This document shows positions 7,685-13,616 of a DNA stretch of 13,616 bases, piece by piece; the stretch's first letter is position 1; each line of letters begins with the position of its first letter. Under the pieces are notes generated by a model. That model had not been told where the DNA came from and did no database searches. It was given only the letters and a program-made list of their open reading frames with translations. The position numbers and the translations under genes were made by a program. This stretch comes from Pseudomonadota bacterium (GTDB taxonomy: Bacteria; Desulfobacterota; BSN033; WVXP01; G020346125): contig JAUWDQ010000046.1 of the NCBI GenBank assembly GCA_030608745.1, positions 1 to 13,616 of the forward strand, given 5' to 3'.

Positions 7685-7716
7685 GAGGAACAACGATAAG
7701 GATGAGCAGATAGCTT

Positions 7717-8067
7717 CTACGTCTCCCATGTTGCGTGCTTTACGCTCCAACCTGGGACGACATCTTTAACGTTTATCACCTCGAGATCCTCAAGAATCTC
7801 AATCTCATGCTCAGTGTTTGCCGGTATCAGGGCCACTTCTCCCGGGCCGAGAACCTTTTCCTCTTCACCGACACGGTATCTCGCCTTGCCCTTGATCAAT
7901 ACCTGAAACTGCTCATTAGGGTGAGCATGGGGCTTAGCCTCTGTTCCGGCTGGATAAGATATGAGGGCAAGCTCGATCTTTTCGCCCTTAATAGTTGGTC
8001 CTTTTCCTTTGGAGTAACTCGGCGTTATGACGTCTCCCCCCAGCTCGTTCCACTTATAAAAAGGCAT
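7717..8067 (-). CDS. Small single-domain cupin protein
   Basis: This 116-residue single-domain cupin has a beta-barrel fold with metal ligands in two motifs. Motif 1 is 'AGTEAKPHAHPNEQFQVLIKG' near residues 40-60, where H47, H49 and E52 or Q53 are probable ligands. Motif 2 is 'GPGEVALIPANTEHEIE' near 74-90, where H87 is the fourth ligand. The 'HxHPxEQ...G' style is shared with the small cupins found beside catabolic genes, where they act as isomerases, decarboxylases or sensors of metabolites. The function is not identifiable here. The start is well supported: read on the minus strand, GGAGGG (complement of 8076-8081) lies 8 nt before ATG. It is the only minus-strand gene in the window, convergent with tctC and divergent from the HIBADH-type gene, sharing a 180-bp intergenic region with it. 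Confidence 0.9.
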   Translation of the reverse strand: MPFYKWNELGGDVITPSYSKGKGPTIKGEKIELALISYPAGTEAKPHAHPNEQFQVLIKGKARYRVGEEEKVLGPGEVALIPANTEHEIEILEDLEVINVKDVVPGWSVKHATWET

Positions 8068-8247
8068 AATCTTGACCCTCCAATGAAGTGATCATATACT
8101 TTATTGTCTGGACTAACATAACCGCAGGCAACAGACGCGTGTATTTTTATCATTAAAGAGTGTCTGAAGTCAACTTGGGTATCGGAAAAGGTGTCGGCGT
8201 GGCATAAGATGTAGATATTTCAGATTGATGCATGAAGGAGTAATTCT

Positions 8248-9132
8248 ATGGGAAGGCAAAGGATTGGTTTTGTGGGTCTCGGTTTAATGGGAAATGGAAT
8301 GGCAAGGAATTTACTCTCTGATGGTTTTCCGCTCATTGGTTTCGACATCGACCAGAGCAAGACAGATGCGATTATTGAAGCTGGGGGAGAGGAGCCAGAT
8401 GCTCCGGACCGTTTGGCCGCCCAGGTGGATATTATCATCTTGTCCCTGCCCAATTCCCATGTGGTTGATGATGTCGTGAAGAACTCTCTTGAGTTGTTCG
8501 AGACCGGGAGAAAAGGGTTGATCTTGGTCGATACGACCACCGCGGATCCCGTCATGTCGGAGGCATTGGCCACCGAGTTGAGGGAAAAGGGAATAGAGAT
8601 GCTCGACGCCACTATCAGCGGGACGAGCACAATGTGTGCTGCAAGGGAGATTACGTTCATGGTTGGGGGCGGGGAAAATATCTTCCACGCGTGCGAATCG
8701 ATGTTTTCTGTCATGGCAAAAAAGATCTTCTACGTGGGTAAAAATGGCTCAGGCGCACTAATGAAGTTGATTGTTAATTTGGTCCTTGGGCTCAATCGTA
8801 TGGTTCTTGCAGAAGGTCTTTCCCTTGGTAAGAAAGCAGGAATGGACCAACGCAGACTCCTGGAAGTGCTTAAACAATCGGCAGCCTATTCCAGGGCAAT
8901 GGATATGAAGGGCACCAAGATGATTGAGAAGGATTTTTTGCCGCCTGAGGGGAAAATAGCCTTTCACCTCAAAGATGTAAGGCTCATGCTCGATCTGGGG
9001 GAGAGGTTGAATTTTCCTTTACTTCTTTCCAGCCTCCATGCCCAAGCCCTTGCTGCCGAAGTTGCAAAAGGGAGGGGGGAATGGGACAATTCCGATATCA
9101 TTTCCTTCTATGAAGATCTGGTGAATCTGTAA
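8248..9132 (+). CDS. NAD(P)-dependent beta-hydroxyacid dehydrogenase (HIBADH / 2-hydroxy-3-oxopropionate reductase family)
   Basis: This 294-residue enzyme is full length for the family, which interconverts beta-hydroxy acids and their semialdehydes, for example 3-hydroxyisobutyrate or tartronate semialdehyde/glycerate. The Rossmann motif 'IGFVGLGLMGNGMARNL' lies at residues 6-22. D33 at 'GFDID' suggests NAD. 'LSLPNS' is at 65-70 and 'DTTTADP' at 95-101. The catalytic lysine is K173 in 'GSGALMKLIVN', with the conserved Asn N177. The substrate-binding loop reads 'DATISGTSTMCAAREIT' at 120-136, where the usual text is close to DAPVSGG followed by a small-residue stretch, so substrate preference may be unusual. 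AAGGAG at 8235-8240 supports ATG 8248. It could reduce a semialdehyde made by the AOR-epimerase set; that link is inference. Confidence 0.92.
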   Translation: MGRQRIGFVGLGLMGNGMARNLLSDGFPLIGFDIDQSKTDAIIEAGGEEPDAPDRLAAQVDIIILSLPNSHVVDDVVKNSLELFETGRKGLILVDTTTADPVMSEALATELREKGIEMLDATISGTSTMCAAREITFMVGGGENIFHACESMFSVMAKKIFYVGKNGSGALMKLIVNLVLGLNRMVLAEGLSLGKKAGMDQRRLLEVLKQSAAYSRAMDMKGTKMIEKDFLPPEGKIAFHLKDVRLMLDLGERLNFPLLLSSLHAQALAAEVAKGRGEWDNSDIISFYEDLVNL

Positions 9133-9365
9133 TGAGATATATGGGGCTACAATCAATAAGAATGAGGCGATACTTGACAAAATGGAAGATTCTTGTTTTG
9201 GTTGAATCATCTCTCCCTTTTTGAAACTCATCGGTTAAAGTCCATTTTTATGAGAGTGTAAAGTTTGAAAAACGTGGCAGTGGCGAGTGGAAAGATTTTT
9301 AGCGTGGAAGTGAAGATCGACTAGACGTATTTCCTAGTTCATACCCGTTTTCCGGAGGAAATGTT

Positions 9366-9794
9366 ATGGCGCTTCGATATCCCTTGGTTCACCTTGACGA
9401 CGTAAAACCCGAAGTCATGGATGAGGATGCCGGCTGGAGCATCACGGAATTTCGCCTGCCGATCAGCAAGAGACAAGGGAGCACGACCACCATGTTCCAC
9501 GCCCGCTTCATGCCGGGCGCTATCCACAAGAAGCACCGGCACGACAATTGCGATGAGATCTACTCCATCGTGAGCGGCCATGGTCTAGCGGGAGCCGGGG
9601 ACGACCGTGTGGAGGTTCGGGGGGGCCACTTTCATTATATTCCCAAGGGCGTGGAGCATTGGCTCTATAATCTGAGTGAGAAAGAGCCCATCGAAGTTAT
9701 CGGCGTCTATATTGGGGCGGGCAGCGTTGAGGAAACCGGCTATATTTACTTGGGCGAGGTAACGGAAGAGGATCTTAGACGGCGCACAAAGTAA
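9366..9794 (+). CDS. Cupin-domain protein
   Basis: This 142-residue single-domain cupin is distinct from the minus-strand one. Motif 1 is 'PGAIHKKHRHDNCDEIYSIV' near residues 50-69, with H57, H59 and E64 as metal ligands. Motif 2 is 'HYIPKGVEHWLYNLS' near 90-104, with H98 as the fourth ligand. All four expected ligands are present, so it should bind a divalent metal. The layout resembles small cupins acting on sugar acids or keto acids, but no specific family can be named. ATG 9366 is chosen over an out-of-frame ATG at 9361 because GGAGG at 9354-9358 sits 7 nt before it. It is 233 bp downstream of the HIBADH-type gene on the same strand, so co-transcription is possible but not assured. Confidence 0.9.
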   Translation: MALRYPLVHLDDVKPEVMDEDAGWSITEFRLPISKRQGSTTTMFHARFMPGAIHKKHRHDNCDEIYSIVSGHGLAGAGDDRVEVRGGHFHYIPKGVEHWLYNLSEKEPIEVIGVYIGAGSVEETGYIYLGEVTEEDLRRRTK

Positions 9795-9966
9795 TGCGGG
9801 CCTGTGGGATTTCAACAATCTCTTGCAGGGATAAGGATTAAACCGTTTTTCCATTTCCCCTGCTTTACACCTCTTTACCTCCACTTTCCTATAAGCCAAT
9901 CCCGGGATGTACAAATATTTTGAATTGTAAAAGAATTTTCTATTCCCTCCGATAGAGATAAGCATT

Positions 9967-10716
9967 ATGGAAATGATGAATTTATTCATTATTTTTTTGA
10001 CTGGAATGATTGGTGGTTCATTTGGGACCTTGGTTGGCGGCGGAAGTTTAATTACAATCCCGACATTAATCCTTCTTGGTTTACCCACGCATACTGCAAT
10101 TGGCACTGATCGGTTGGGAATGGCGGGTATTGGTTCAGCTGGTTGGTATAAGTTTCATAAGAAAGGAATGATTGATTATAAAATCGGTTTCATTCTGGGC
10201 TTTCCCACTATGCTCGGATCTATTTTAGGGGCAAACCTCGTTTTGCAAATCAATGAGGAAATTTTGAAGCAGGCAGTTGCAATTATAACTATCATCATTC
10301 TGTTTTTTCTCATTATCGTTAAACCTAAAATAGGAATAGAAAAAAGTGACCATATAGTAAGAAATCACGAATATCTTATTGGAGCCGTCAGTGGCTTTTT
10401 TCTTGGTATCTACGGAGGTTTTTATGGTGCAGGAACTGCAACGTTCTTGTCCTATATTTTGATACTATTGTTCAGGCAAACGTTTCTGGAGTGTGCAGCG
10501 ACGGTAAAGATATCAGCTTTGCTCATGTGCGCGATGGCTGGTTCAATCTTTGCTATTAACGGAGCGATTCACTATTCTTTGGCTGTTTCAATGTTTATTG
10601 GTTCTTTTATAGGTTCTTATATTGGAGTTCATTACTCGGATACCATTGGCAATGTATGGATAAAAAGGTTGTTTTTTGTCATTGTTTTGATAATGGCGAT
10701 AAAATTACTTCTTTAA
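9967..10716 (+). CDS. TauE/SafE-family sulfite/organosulfonate-type permease (TSUP)
   Basis: This 249-residue integral membrane protein has about eight hydrophobic segments arranged as two related halves. The first half contains 'GGSFGTLVGGGSLITIPTL' and the second 'GFFLGIYGGFYGAGTATFLS', the internal duplication that defines the TauE/SafE family. Members export or import sulfite, sulfoacetate, other organosulfonates or small carboxylates; the substrate here is unknown. The gene is visibly AT-richer than its neighbours, with many ATT/AAA/TTT codons, which suggests a different origin. The ribosome-binding site is weak (GATAGAG at 9951-9957 before ATG 9967), and ATGs at 9973 and 9976 are possible alternatives. 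It sits between the catabolic genes and the repeat region. Confidence 0.9.
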   Translation: MEMMNLFIIFLTGMIGGSFGTLVGGGSLITIPTLILLGLPTHTAIGTDRLGMAGIGSAGWYKFHKKGMIDYKIGFILGFPTMLGSILGANLVLQINEEILKQAVAIITIIILFFLIIVKPKIGIEKSDHIVRNHEYLIGAVSGFFLGIYGGFYGAGTATFLSYILILLFRQTFLECAATVKISALLMCAMAGSIFAINGAIHYSLAVSMFIGSFIGSYIGVHYSDTIGNVWIKRLFFVIVLIMAIKLLL

Positions 10717-10724
10717 CCTCCGTC

Positions 10725-10748
10725 AGTTGTCAGTGGGGCTCGACAACT
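10725..10748. repeat. 7-bp hairpin just after tauE
   Basis: AGTTGTC (10725-10731) and GACAACT (10742-10748) pair around a 10-base loop, beginning 8 bases after the tauE stop. No T run follows, so it is at best a weak or Rho-assisted terminator. Confidence 0.35.
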
Positions 10749-10816
10749 CGGCCACCTGCATACACCGCAGAGTTGCCACCCCCAAAGATGACGGCTTCGT
10801 AAAAAGTCCAACTGCC

Positions 10817-10850
10817 GTTCGACATGCTCACGGCCCTGAGCAAAGCCGAA
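10817..10850. repeat. REP-like imperfect palindrome inside the element
   Basis: TTCG (10818-10821) pairs with CGAA (10847-10850), and GCTCA (10826-10830) pairs with TGAGC (10837-10841), with mismatches between them and a six-base loop CGGCCC. The text resembles short REP-type palindromes dispersed in many bacterial genomes, but copy number cannot be seen here. Confidence 0.5.
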
Positions 10851-10980
10851 GGGCTGCGTTCCGCTTCATCCCCTGCCCTGTTAAATTGAAGGCAGCCATA
10901 TCAAGAGATATGGGATATAGAAGGTGCTTGAAAACAGTAACATCAAACAAAGAAAATATTTAACAGGGTAAATCATTGCA

Positions 10981-10998
10981 GCGTACTTCTATGTACGC
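10981..10998. repeat. 6-bp hairpin inside the MITE-like element
   Basis: GCGTAC (10981-10986) and GTACGC (10993-10998) form a perfect stem with a six-base loop TTCTAT in the right half of the element. Confidence 0.45.
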
Positions 10999-11220
10999 CT
11001 CATTCCTCAGGATTTGCGCGCCTTGCATCTGGATCTTTTTTCTTTGCCGTCTGATTCCGACTTTTTACGAAATGATCAATTTTAAAAGGCTGCGTATATT
11101 TGGGCCCGTTGTCTTATAGGAGGTCTGAAAGCGAGTGAAGGGAGGTCCCGACGCGAATTCACTCCGTAGTGGAATCAAAAATATGCACCCAAGCACGATG
11201 AACCAGAAAACTTCTATTTG

Positions 11221-11252
11221 ACTGCAGCACTGCAGAACTGCAACACCGCAGC
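11221..11252. repeat. Tandem octamer repeat, four units, consensus ACTGCAGC
   Basis: Four consecutive 8-bp units read ACTGCAGC, ACTGCAGA, ACTGCAAC and ACCGCAGC. A partial similar stretch, ACTGCACC, recurs at about 11264. The repeat ends 50 bp before the pheT start and overlaps the probable 5' leader of that gene. Confidence 0.6.
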
Positions 11253-11301
11253 ACCATTTTCTGACTGCACCACTTATTGAGCCTGGAGGGCGAGTTAAAG
11301 G

Positions 11302-13616
11302 ATGAAAGTACCCATCAGCTGGTTGAGAGATTACGTAGATATAACAATGGACATTGAAGAGTTGGCCGAACGCATGACCTTAGCCGGCCTGGAAGTTGTA
11401 TCGGTCGAGCATATCGGGTCGCAATGGGATCGTGAGAAGATCTTCGTGGGCCAAGTCTTGAGGATTGAAGAACATCCCAATGCTGACCGTTTGACCGTGG
11501 TCACGGTTGATTACGGGGCAGGCGAGCCCATGAGCGTTGTGACCGGTGCGCCCAACCTCAGGGTTGGCCAAAAGGGACAGAAAGTGGCCTTCGCCATCGC
11601 AGGCGCTCGGCTCATAGACGGCTATTCCCAGGAATTGAGGTATGTTACGCTCAAGCCCAGCAAAATTCGTGAGGTCCCCTCCGAGGGGATGGTCTGTTCC
11701 GAAAAGGAACTGGGGTTATCCGATGAGCATACGGGTATCCTCCTTCTCGATGAGGATGCACCCGTTGGAACTCCCCTTGTTGAGTATATGGGGGATATTG
11801 TCTTGGATATCGACTTAACGCCCAACTTGGCCCGATGCTTCTCCATGACTGGGGTTGCCCGGGAAGTGGCCTCTCTCACCCGACAGAGGCTGCGCGCGGA
11901 TATCCCCGAGATGGAAGCCCTCGGCGAGCCCATCCAAGGTCAGGTCGAGATCGAAATTGCCGACCCGGACCTCTGTTTTCGGTACTCGGCCACCCTTATT
12001 AGGGATGTCAAGATAGGTCCCTCGCCCAGATGGATGCAGGGACGCCTGCTGCTATCGGGAATGAGGCCCATTAATAACATCGTGGACATCACCAATTATG
12101 TCATGCTGGAGTGGGGGCAACCCTTGCACGCCTTCGATTACGACATGCTCCGCAATCGGAAGGGCCATGCGGGTGTATCCGATGACGGCCCCCCGGTTAT
12201 TATCGTCCGGCGTGCAAAGCCGGGAGAGATGATGACCACTCTGGACGGAATACAGCGGCCCTTGACCGAGGATATGTTGTTCATCACTGATGGCGGCGGA
12301 CCAGTTGCTATTGCCGGGGTGATGGGGGGATTTGAGAGCGAAGTAACGGAGAGGACGAAGAACATCCTTTTGGAGGCCGCAAGCTTCAACCATATCAACA
12401 ACCGCCACACATCACAGGCGCTCAAGCTGTCCAGCGAGGCATCGGCGAGATTCGGCCGAGGTGTTCCTGCCTCCCTGACCGTCCCCGCCGCAAAGAGAGC
12501 CACAGAGCTGATGAGGCAACTCGGAGGGGGGACCATTGCCAAGGGAGTAGCTGATGTTTATCCCGTTAGACAGGAAAAAAAGATCGTGGAGATTTCCACT
12601 CGTGAGGTGGAGCGGATAACAGGAATAGGGATCGGCGATGAAGGGATTATGAAGATTCTCGAAAGCCTCGATTTTAGATGTGAAAAGAGGGGAGATGTGA
12701 TTTCCGCTACCGTCCCCGATCACCGCCTGGACATCAGCCTGCCTGCCGACCTCGTGGAAGAGGTGGTTCGGATTTATGGTTACGATCGAATTCCCACCAC
12801 ATTGATGGGAGATGAACTGCCTCCCCAGGGGCGAAACGAATCGCTGGAGAAAGAGGAGTCCGTGCGGGATGTGATGGCTGGGTGTGGATTACAGGAGGTG
12901 ATCACCTATTCCATCACAAACCTCGATGCAGTTGGGAAGTTGCATCCGGAAGACGTCCCTCCGAGGGAAGTCGACTACGTCAGATTGGCCAATCCCCTGT
13001 CCAGCGAGAGGGAGTTCATGCGGCGTACGCTCATGAATTGCTTGCTGGAGACGATGAGGGATAACCTGCGATATACAGACCGGGTGGCCATTTTTGAAGT
13101 AGGGCGGGTCTACCATCCGGTAGAGGGTGAGATCTTGCCCCGCGAGTTGCGCCGGTTGGGGATTGCCATGACTGGTCCCAGGGAAGCCCTATCTTGGTTG
13201 GAGAAGAAGGCGAGCTCCATGGATTTCTTCGATCTCAAGGGCGTGATCGAGGTGCTGTTGGGCAGGTTGGGGATCAGGAAGTGGCATTTAGAACCGGCAA
13301 AGAGTGCCACGTTCCATCCCGGTCGCACAGCACGGTTGATCACGGGGAAGGGGGAGGCGGGAATATTGGGCGAAGTCCATCCCAAGGTCATTGACGCCTT
13401 TGACCTTTCCCAGTACCCTCAGCAACCCGTCTGTTTGGCGGAGCTGGATTTAGAGATGCTCCTTGAAGATGCTTGCCTCACGGGTGAGTTGGCCCCTATC
13501 TCTCGGTTTCCATCCCTCAGCGAGGATTTAGCCATTGTCGTCGATGAGGATATCCCGGCACAACGAGTCCAAGAGGTCATCCATCGGGCCGGAGGGAAAT
13601 TTCTCGTCGGAGCCGA
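11302..13616 (+). CDS. pheT: Phenylalanyl-tRNA synthetase beta subunit (3' end outside window)
   Basis: This is the beta chain of the alpha2-beta2 enzyme that charges tRNA-Phe and edits mischarged Tyr-tRNA-Phe in the cytoplasm. The frame is open from ATG 11302 to the right edge, about 771 residues, where family members are usually about 790-810, so only part of the last domain is missing. Visible in order are the N-terminal 'MKVPISWLRDYVDI'; the tRNA-binding OB domain (about 40-155, 'HPNADRLTVVTVD'); the B3/B4 editing domain with 'WGQPLHAFDYD' (H276) and 'SSEASARFGRGV'; the B5 domain with 'DLVEEVVRIYGYDRIP' (483-498); the catalytic-like core; and the start of the anticodon-binding FDX-ACB domain ('ISRFPSLSEDLAIVVDEDI', from about 732). 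The SD is GGAGGG at 11285-11290, 11 nt upstream. No pheS precedes it, which is unusual. Flanking composition returns to that of the catabolic genes. Confidence 0.97.
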   Translation, partial: MKVPISWLRDYVDITMDIEELAERMTLAGLEVVSVEHIGSQWDREKIFVGQVLRIEEHPNADRLTVVTVDYGAGEPMSVVTGAPNLRVGQKGQKVAFAIAGARLIDGYSQELRYVTLKPSKIREVPSEGMVCSEKELGLSDEHTGILLLDEDAPVGTPLVEYMGDIVLDIDLTPNLARCFSMTGVAREVASLTRQRLRADIPEMEALGEPIQGQVEIEIADPDLCFRYSATLIRDVKIGPSPRWMQGRLLLSGMRPINNIVDITNYVMLEWGQPLHAFDYDMLRNRKGHAGVSDDGPPVIIVRRAKPGEMMTTLDGIQRPLTEDMLFITDGGGPVAIAGVMGGFESEVTERTKNILLEAASFNHINNRHTSQALKLSSEASARFGRGVPASLTVPAAKRATELMRQLGGGTIAKGVADVYPVRQEKKIVEISTREVERITGIGIGDEGIMKILESLDFRCEKRGDVISATVPDHRLDISLPADLVEEVVRIYGYDRIPTTLMGDELPPQGRNESLEKEESVRDVMAGCGLQEVITYSITNLDAVGKLHPEDVPPREVDYVRLANPLSSEREFMRRTLMNCLLETMRDNLRYTDRVAIFEVGRVYHPVEGEILPRELRRLGIAMTGPREALSWLEKKASSMDFFDLKGVIEVLLGRLGIRKWHLEPAKSATFHPGRTARLITGKGEAGILGEVHPKVIDAFDLSQYPQQPVCLAELDLEMLLEDACLTGELAPISRFPSLSEDLAIVVDEDIPAQRVQEVIHRAGGKFLVGA

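Larger units (their letters stand above)
10796..11071. mobile_element. MITE-like non-autonomous element with 13-bp terminal inverted repeats and nested palindromes
   Basis: TTCGTAAAAAGTC (10796-10808) and its exact reverse complement GACTTTTTACGAA (11059-11071) bound about 276 bp with no transposase or convincing gene. Inside is a second perfect 11-bp inverted pair, CCCTGTTAAAT (10876-10886) and ATTTAACAGGG (10958-10968). Between those arms is a perfect 7-bp hairpin CCATATC-AAGA-GATATGG (10896-10913). Two more hairpins lie at 10817-10850 and 10981-10998. Terminal repeats without coding capacity fit a miniature inverted-repeat element. No obvious target-site duplication is seen: the flanks read GACGGC on the left and ATGATC on the right. 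A structured RNA is the alternative reading. Confidence 0.6.
10717..11301. other. 585-bp gene-free stretch between tauE and pheT, rich in repeats
   Basis: No supportable gene is present. The region contains an AGTTGTC/GACAACT hairpin (10725-10748), a MITE-like element (10796-11071), a nested hairpin with GAGTGAA/TTCACTC arms (11134-11166), and a tandem octamer repeat (11221-11252). pheS, expected before pheT, is not here. Confidence 0.7.

Noticed and set aside
7735..8091. 118-codon plus-strand frame opposite the minus-strand cupin
   Set aside because: The minus-strand product has both cupin motifs with all histidines and a good SD. The plus-strand frame has neither motifs nor an SD.
9173..9201. 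TTGACA at about 9174 as a promoter for the second cupin
   Set aside because: No acceptable -10 lies 16-18 bp downstream; the text there is TTTGGT.
10727..10963. 78-codon frame across the start of the repeat element
   Set aside because: It runs through the terminal repeat and the REP-like palindrome, and its composition is that of repeat text. No SD supports it and its product resembles no family.
11088..11301. T-box riboswitch upstream of pheT
   Set aside because: I could not find the T-box sequence, an antiterminator-like bulge or a terminator with a T run before the start codon.
10717..11301. CRISPR array
   Set aside because: The repeats are inverted or 8-bp tandem units. There are no regularly spaced direct repeats of about 24-40 bp and no cas genes.

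Overview
The window comes from a bacterium that looks anaerobic. It carries a tungsten-type aldehyde:ferredoxin oxidoreductase (AOR) family protein with a small dicluster ferredoxin, set among genes of tripartite tricarboxylate transporters (TTT: TctA, TctB, TctC). Shine-Dalgarno sequences are strong and most genes look close to 50% GC. Phylum cannot be fixed from the sequence. AOR plus TTT genes and structured repeats are common in Desulfobacterota-like and Firmicutes anaerobes, while some stretches of PheT (the 'TPNLARCFS' region) remind me of Chloroflexota. I treat taxonomy as open.

Layout: (1) 1-4021, all plus strand: the C-terminal part of one TctA permease, a two-cluster ferredoxin whose start abuts it, an AOR-family oxidoreductase, and an NAD-dependent epimerase/dehydratase. 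(2) 4090-7588: a complete TTT set in the order tctB, tctA, tctC. A 340-bp promoter-bearing gap separates tctB from tctA, and a strong intrinsic terminator closes the set. (3) 7717-9794: a minus-strand cupin, a divergent beta-hydroxyacid dehydrogenase (HIBADH family) and a second, unrelated-looking cupin. (4) 9967-10716: an AT-rich TauE/SafE permease that looks compositionally foreign. (5) 10717-11301: a 585-bp gene-free stretch with a roughly 276-bp MITE-like element (13-bp perfect terminal inverted repeats, nested internal palindromes) and an octamer tandem repeat. (6) 11302 to the right edge: pheT, cut off in its last domain, with no pheS directly upstream.

Working model (inference): regions 1-3 are a catabolic island for an unidentified organic acid. 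TctC binds the acid in the periplasm and TctA/TctB import it. The AOR and its ferredoxin interconvert a carboxylate and an aldehyde (or run a related low-potential reaction). The epimerase/dehydratase and HIBADH-type dehydrogenase act on hydroxy or oxo groups, and the cupins may isomerise or otherwise process intermediates. No gene reveals the substrate. The most notable molecular oddity is that the AOR has phenylalanine where the first cysteine of the family's CX2CX3C cluster motif should be. The most notable non-coding feature is the nested-palindrome element between tauE and pheT.
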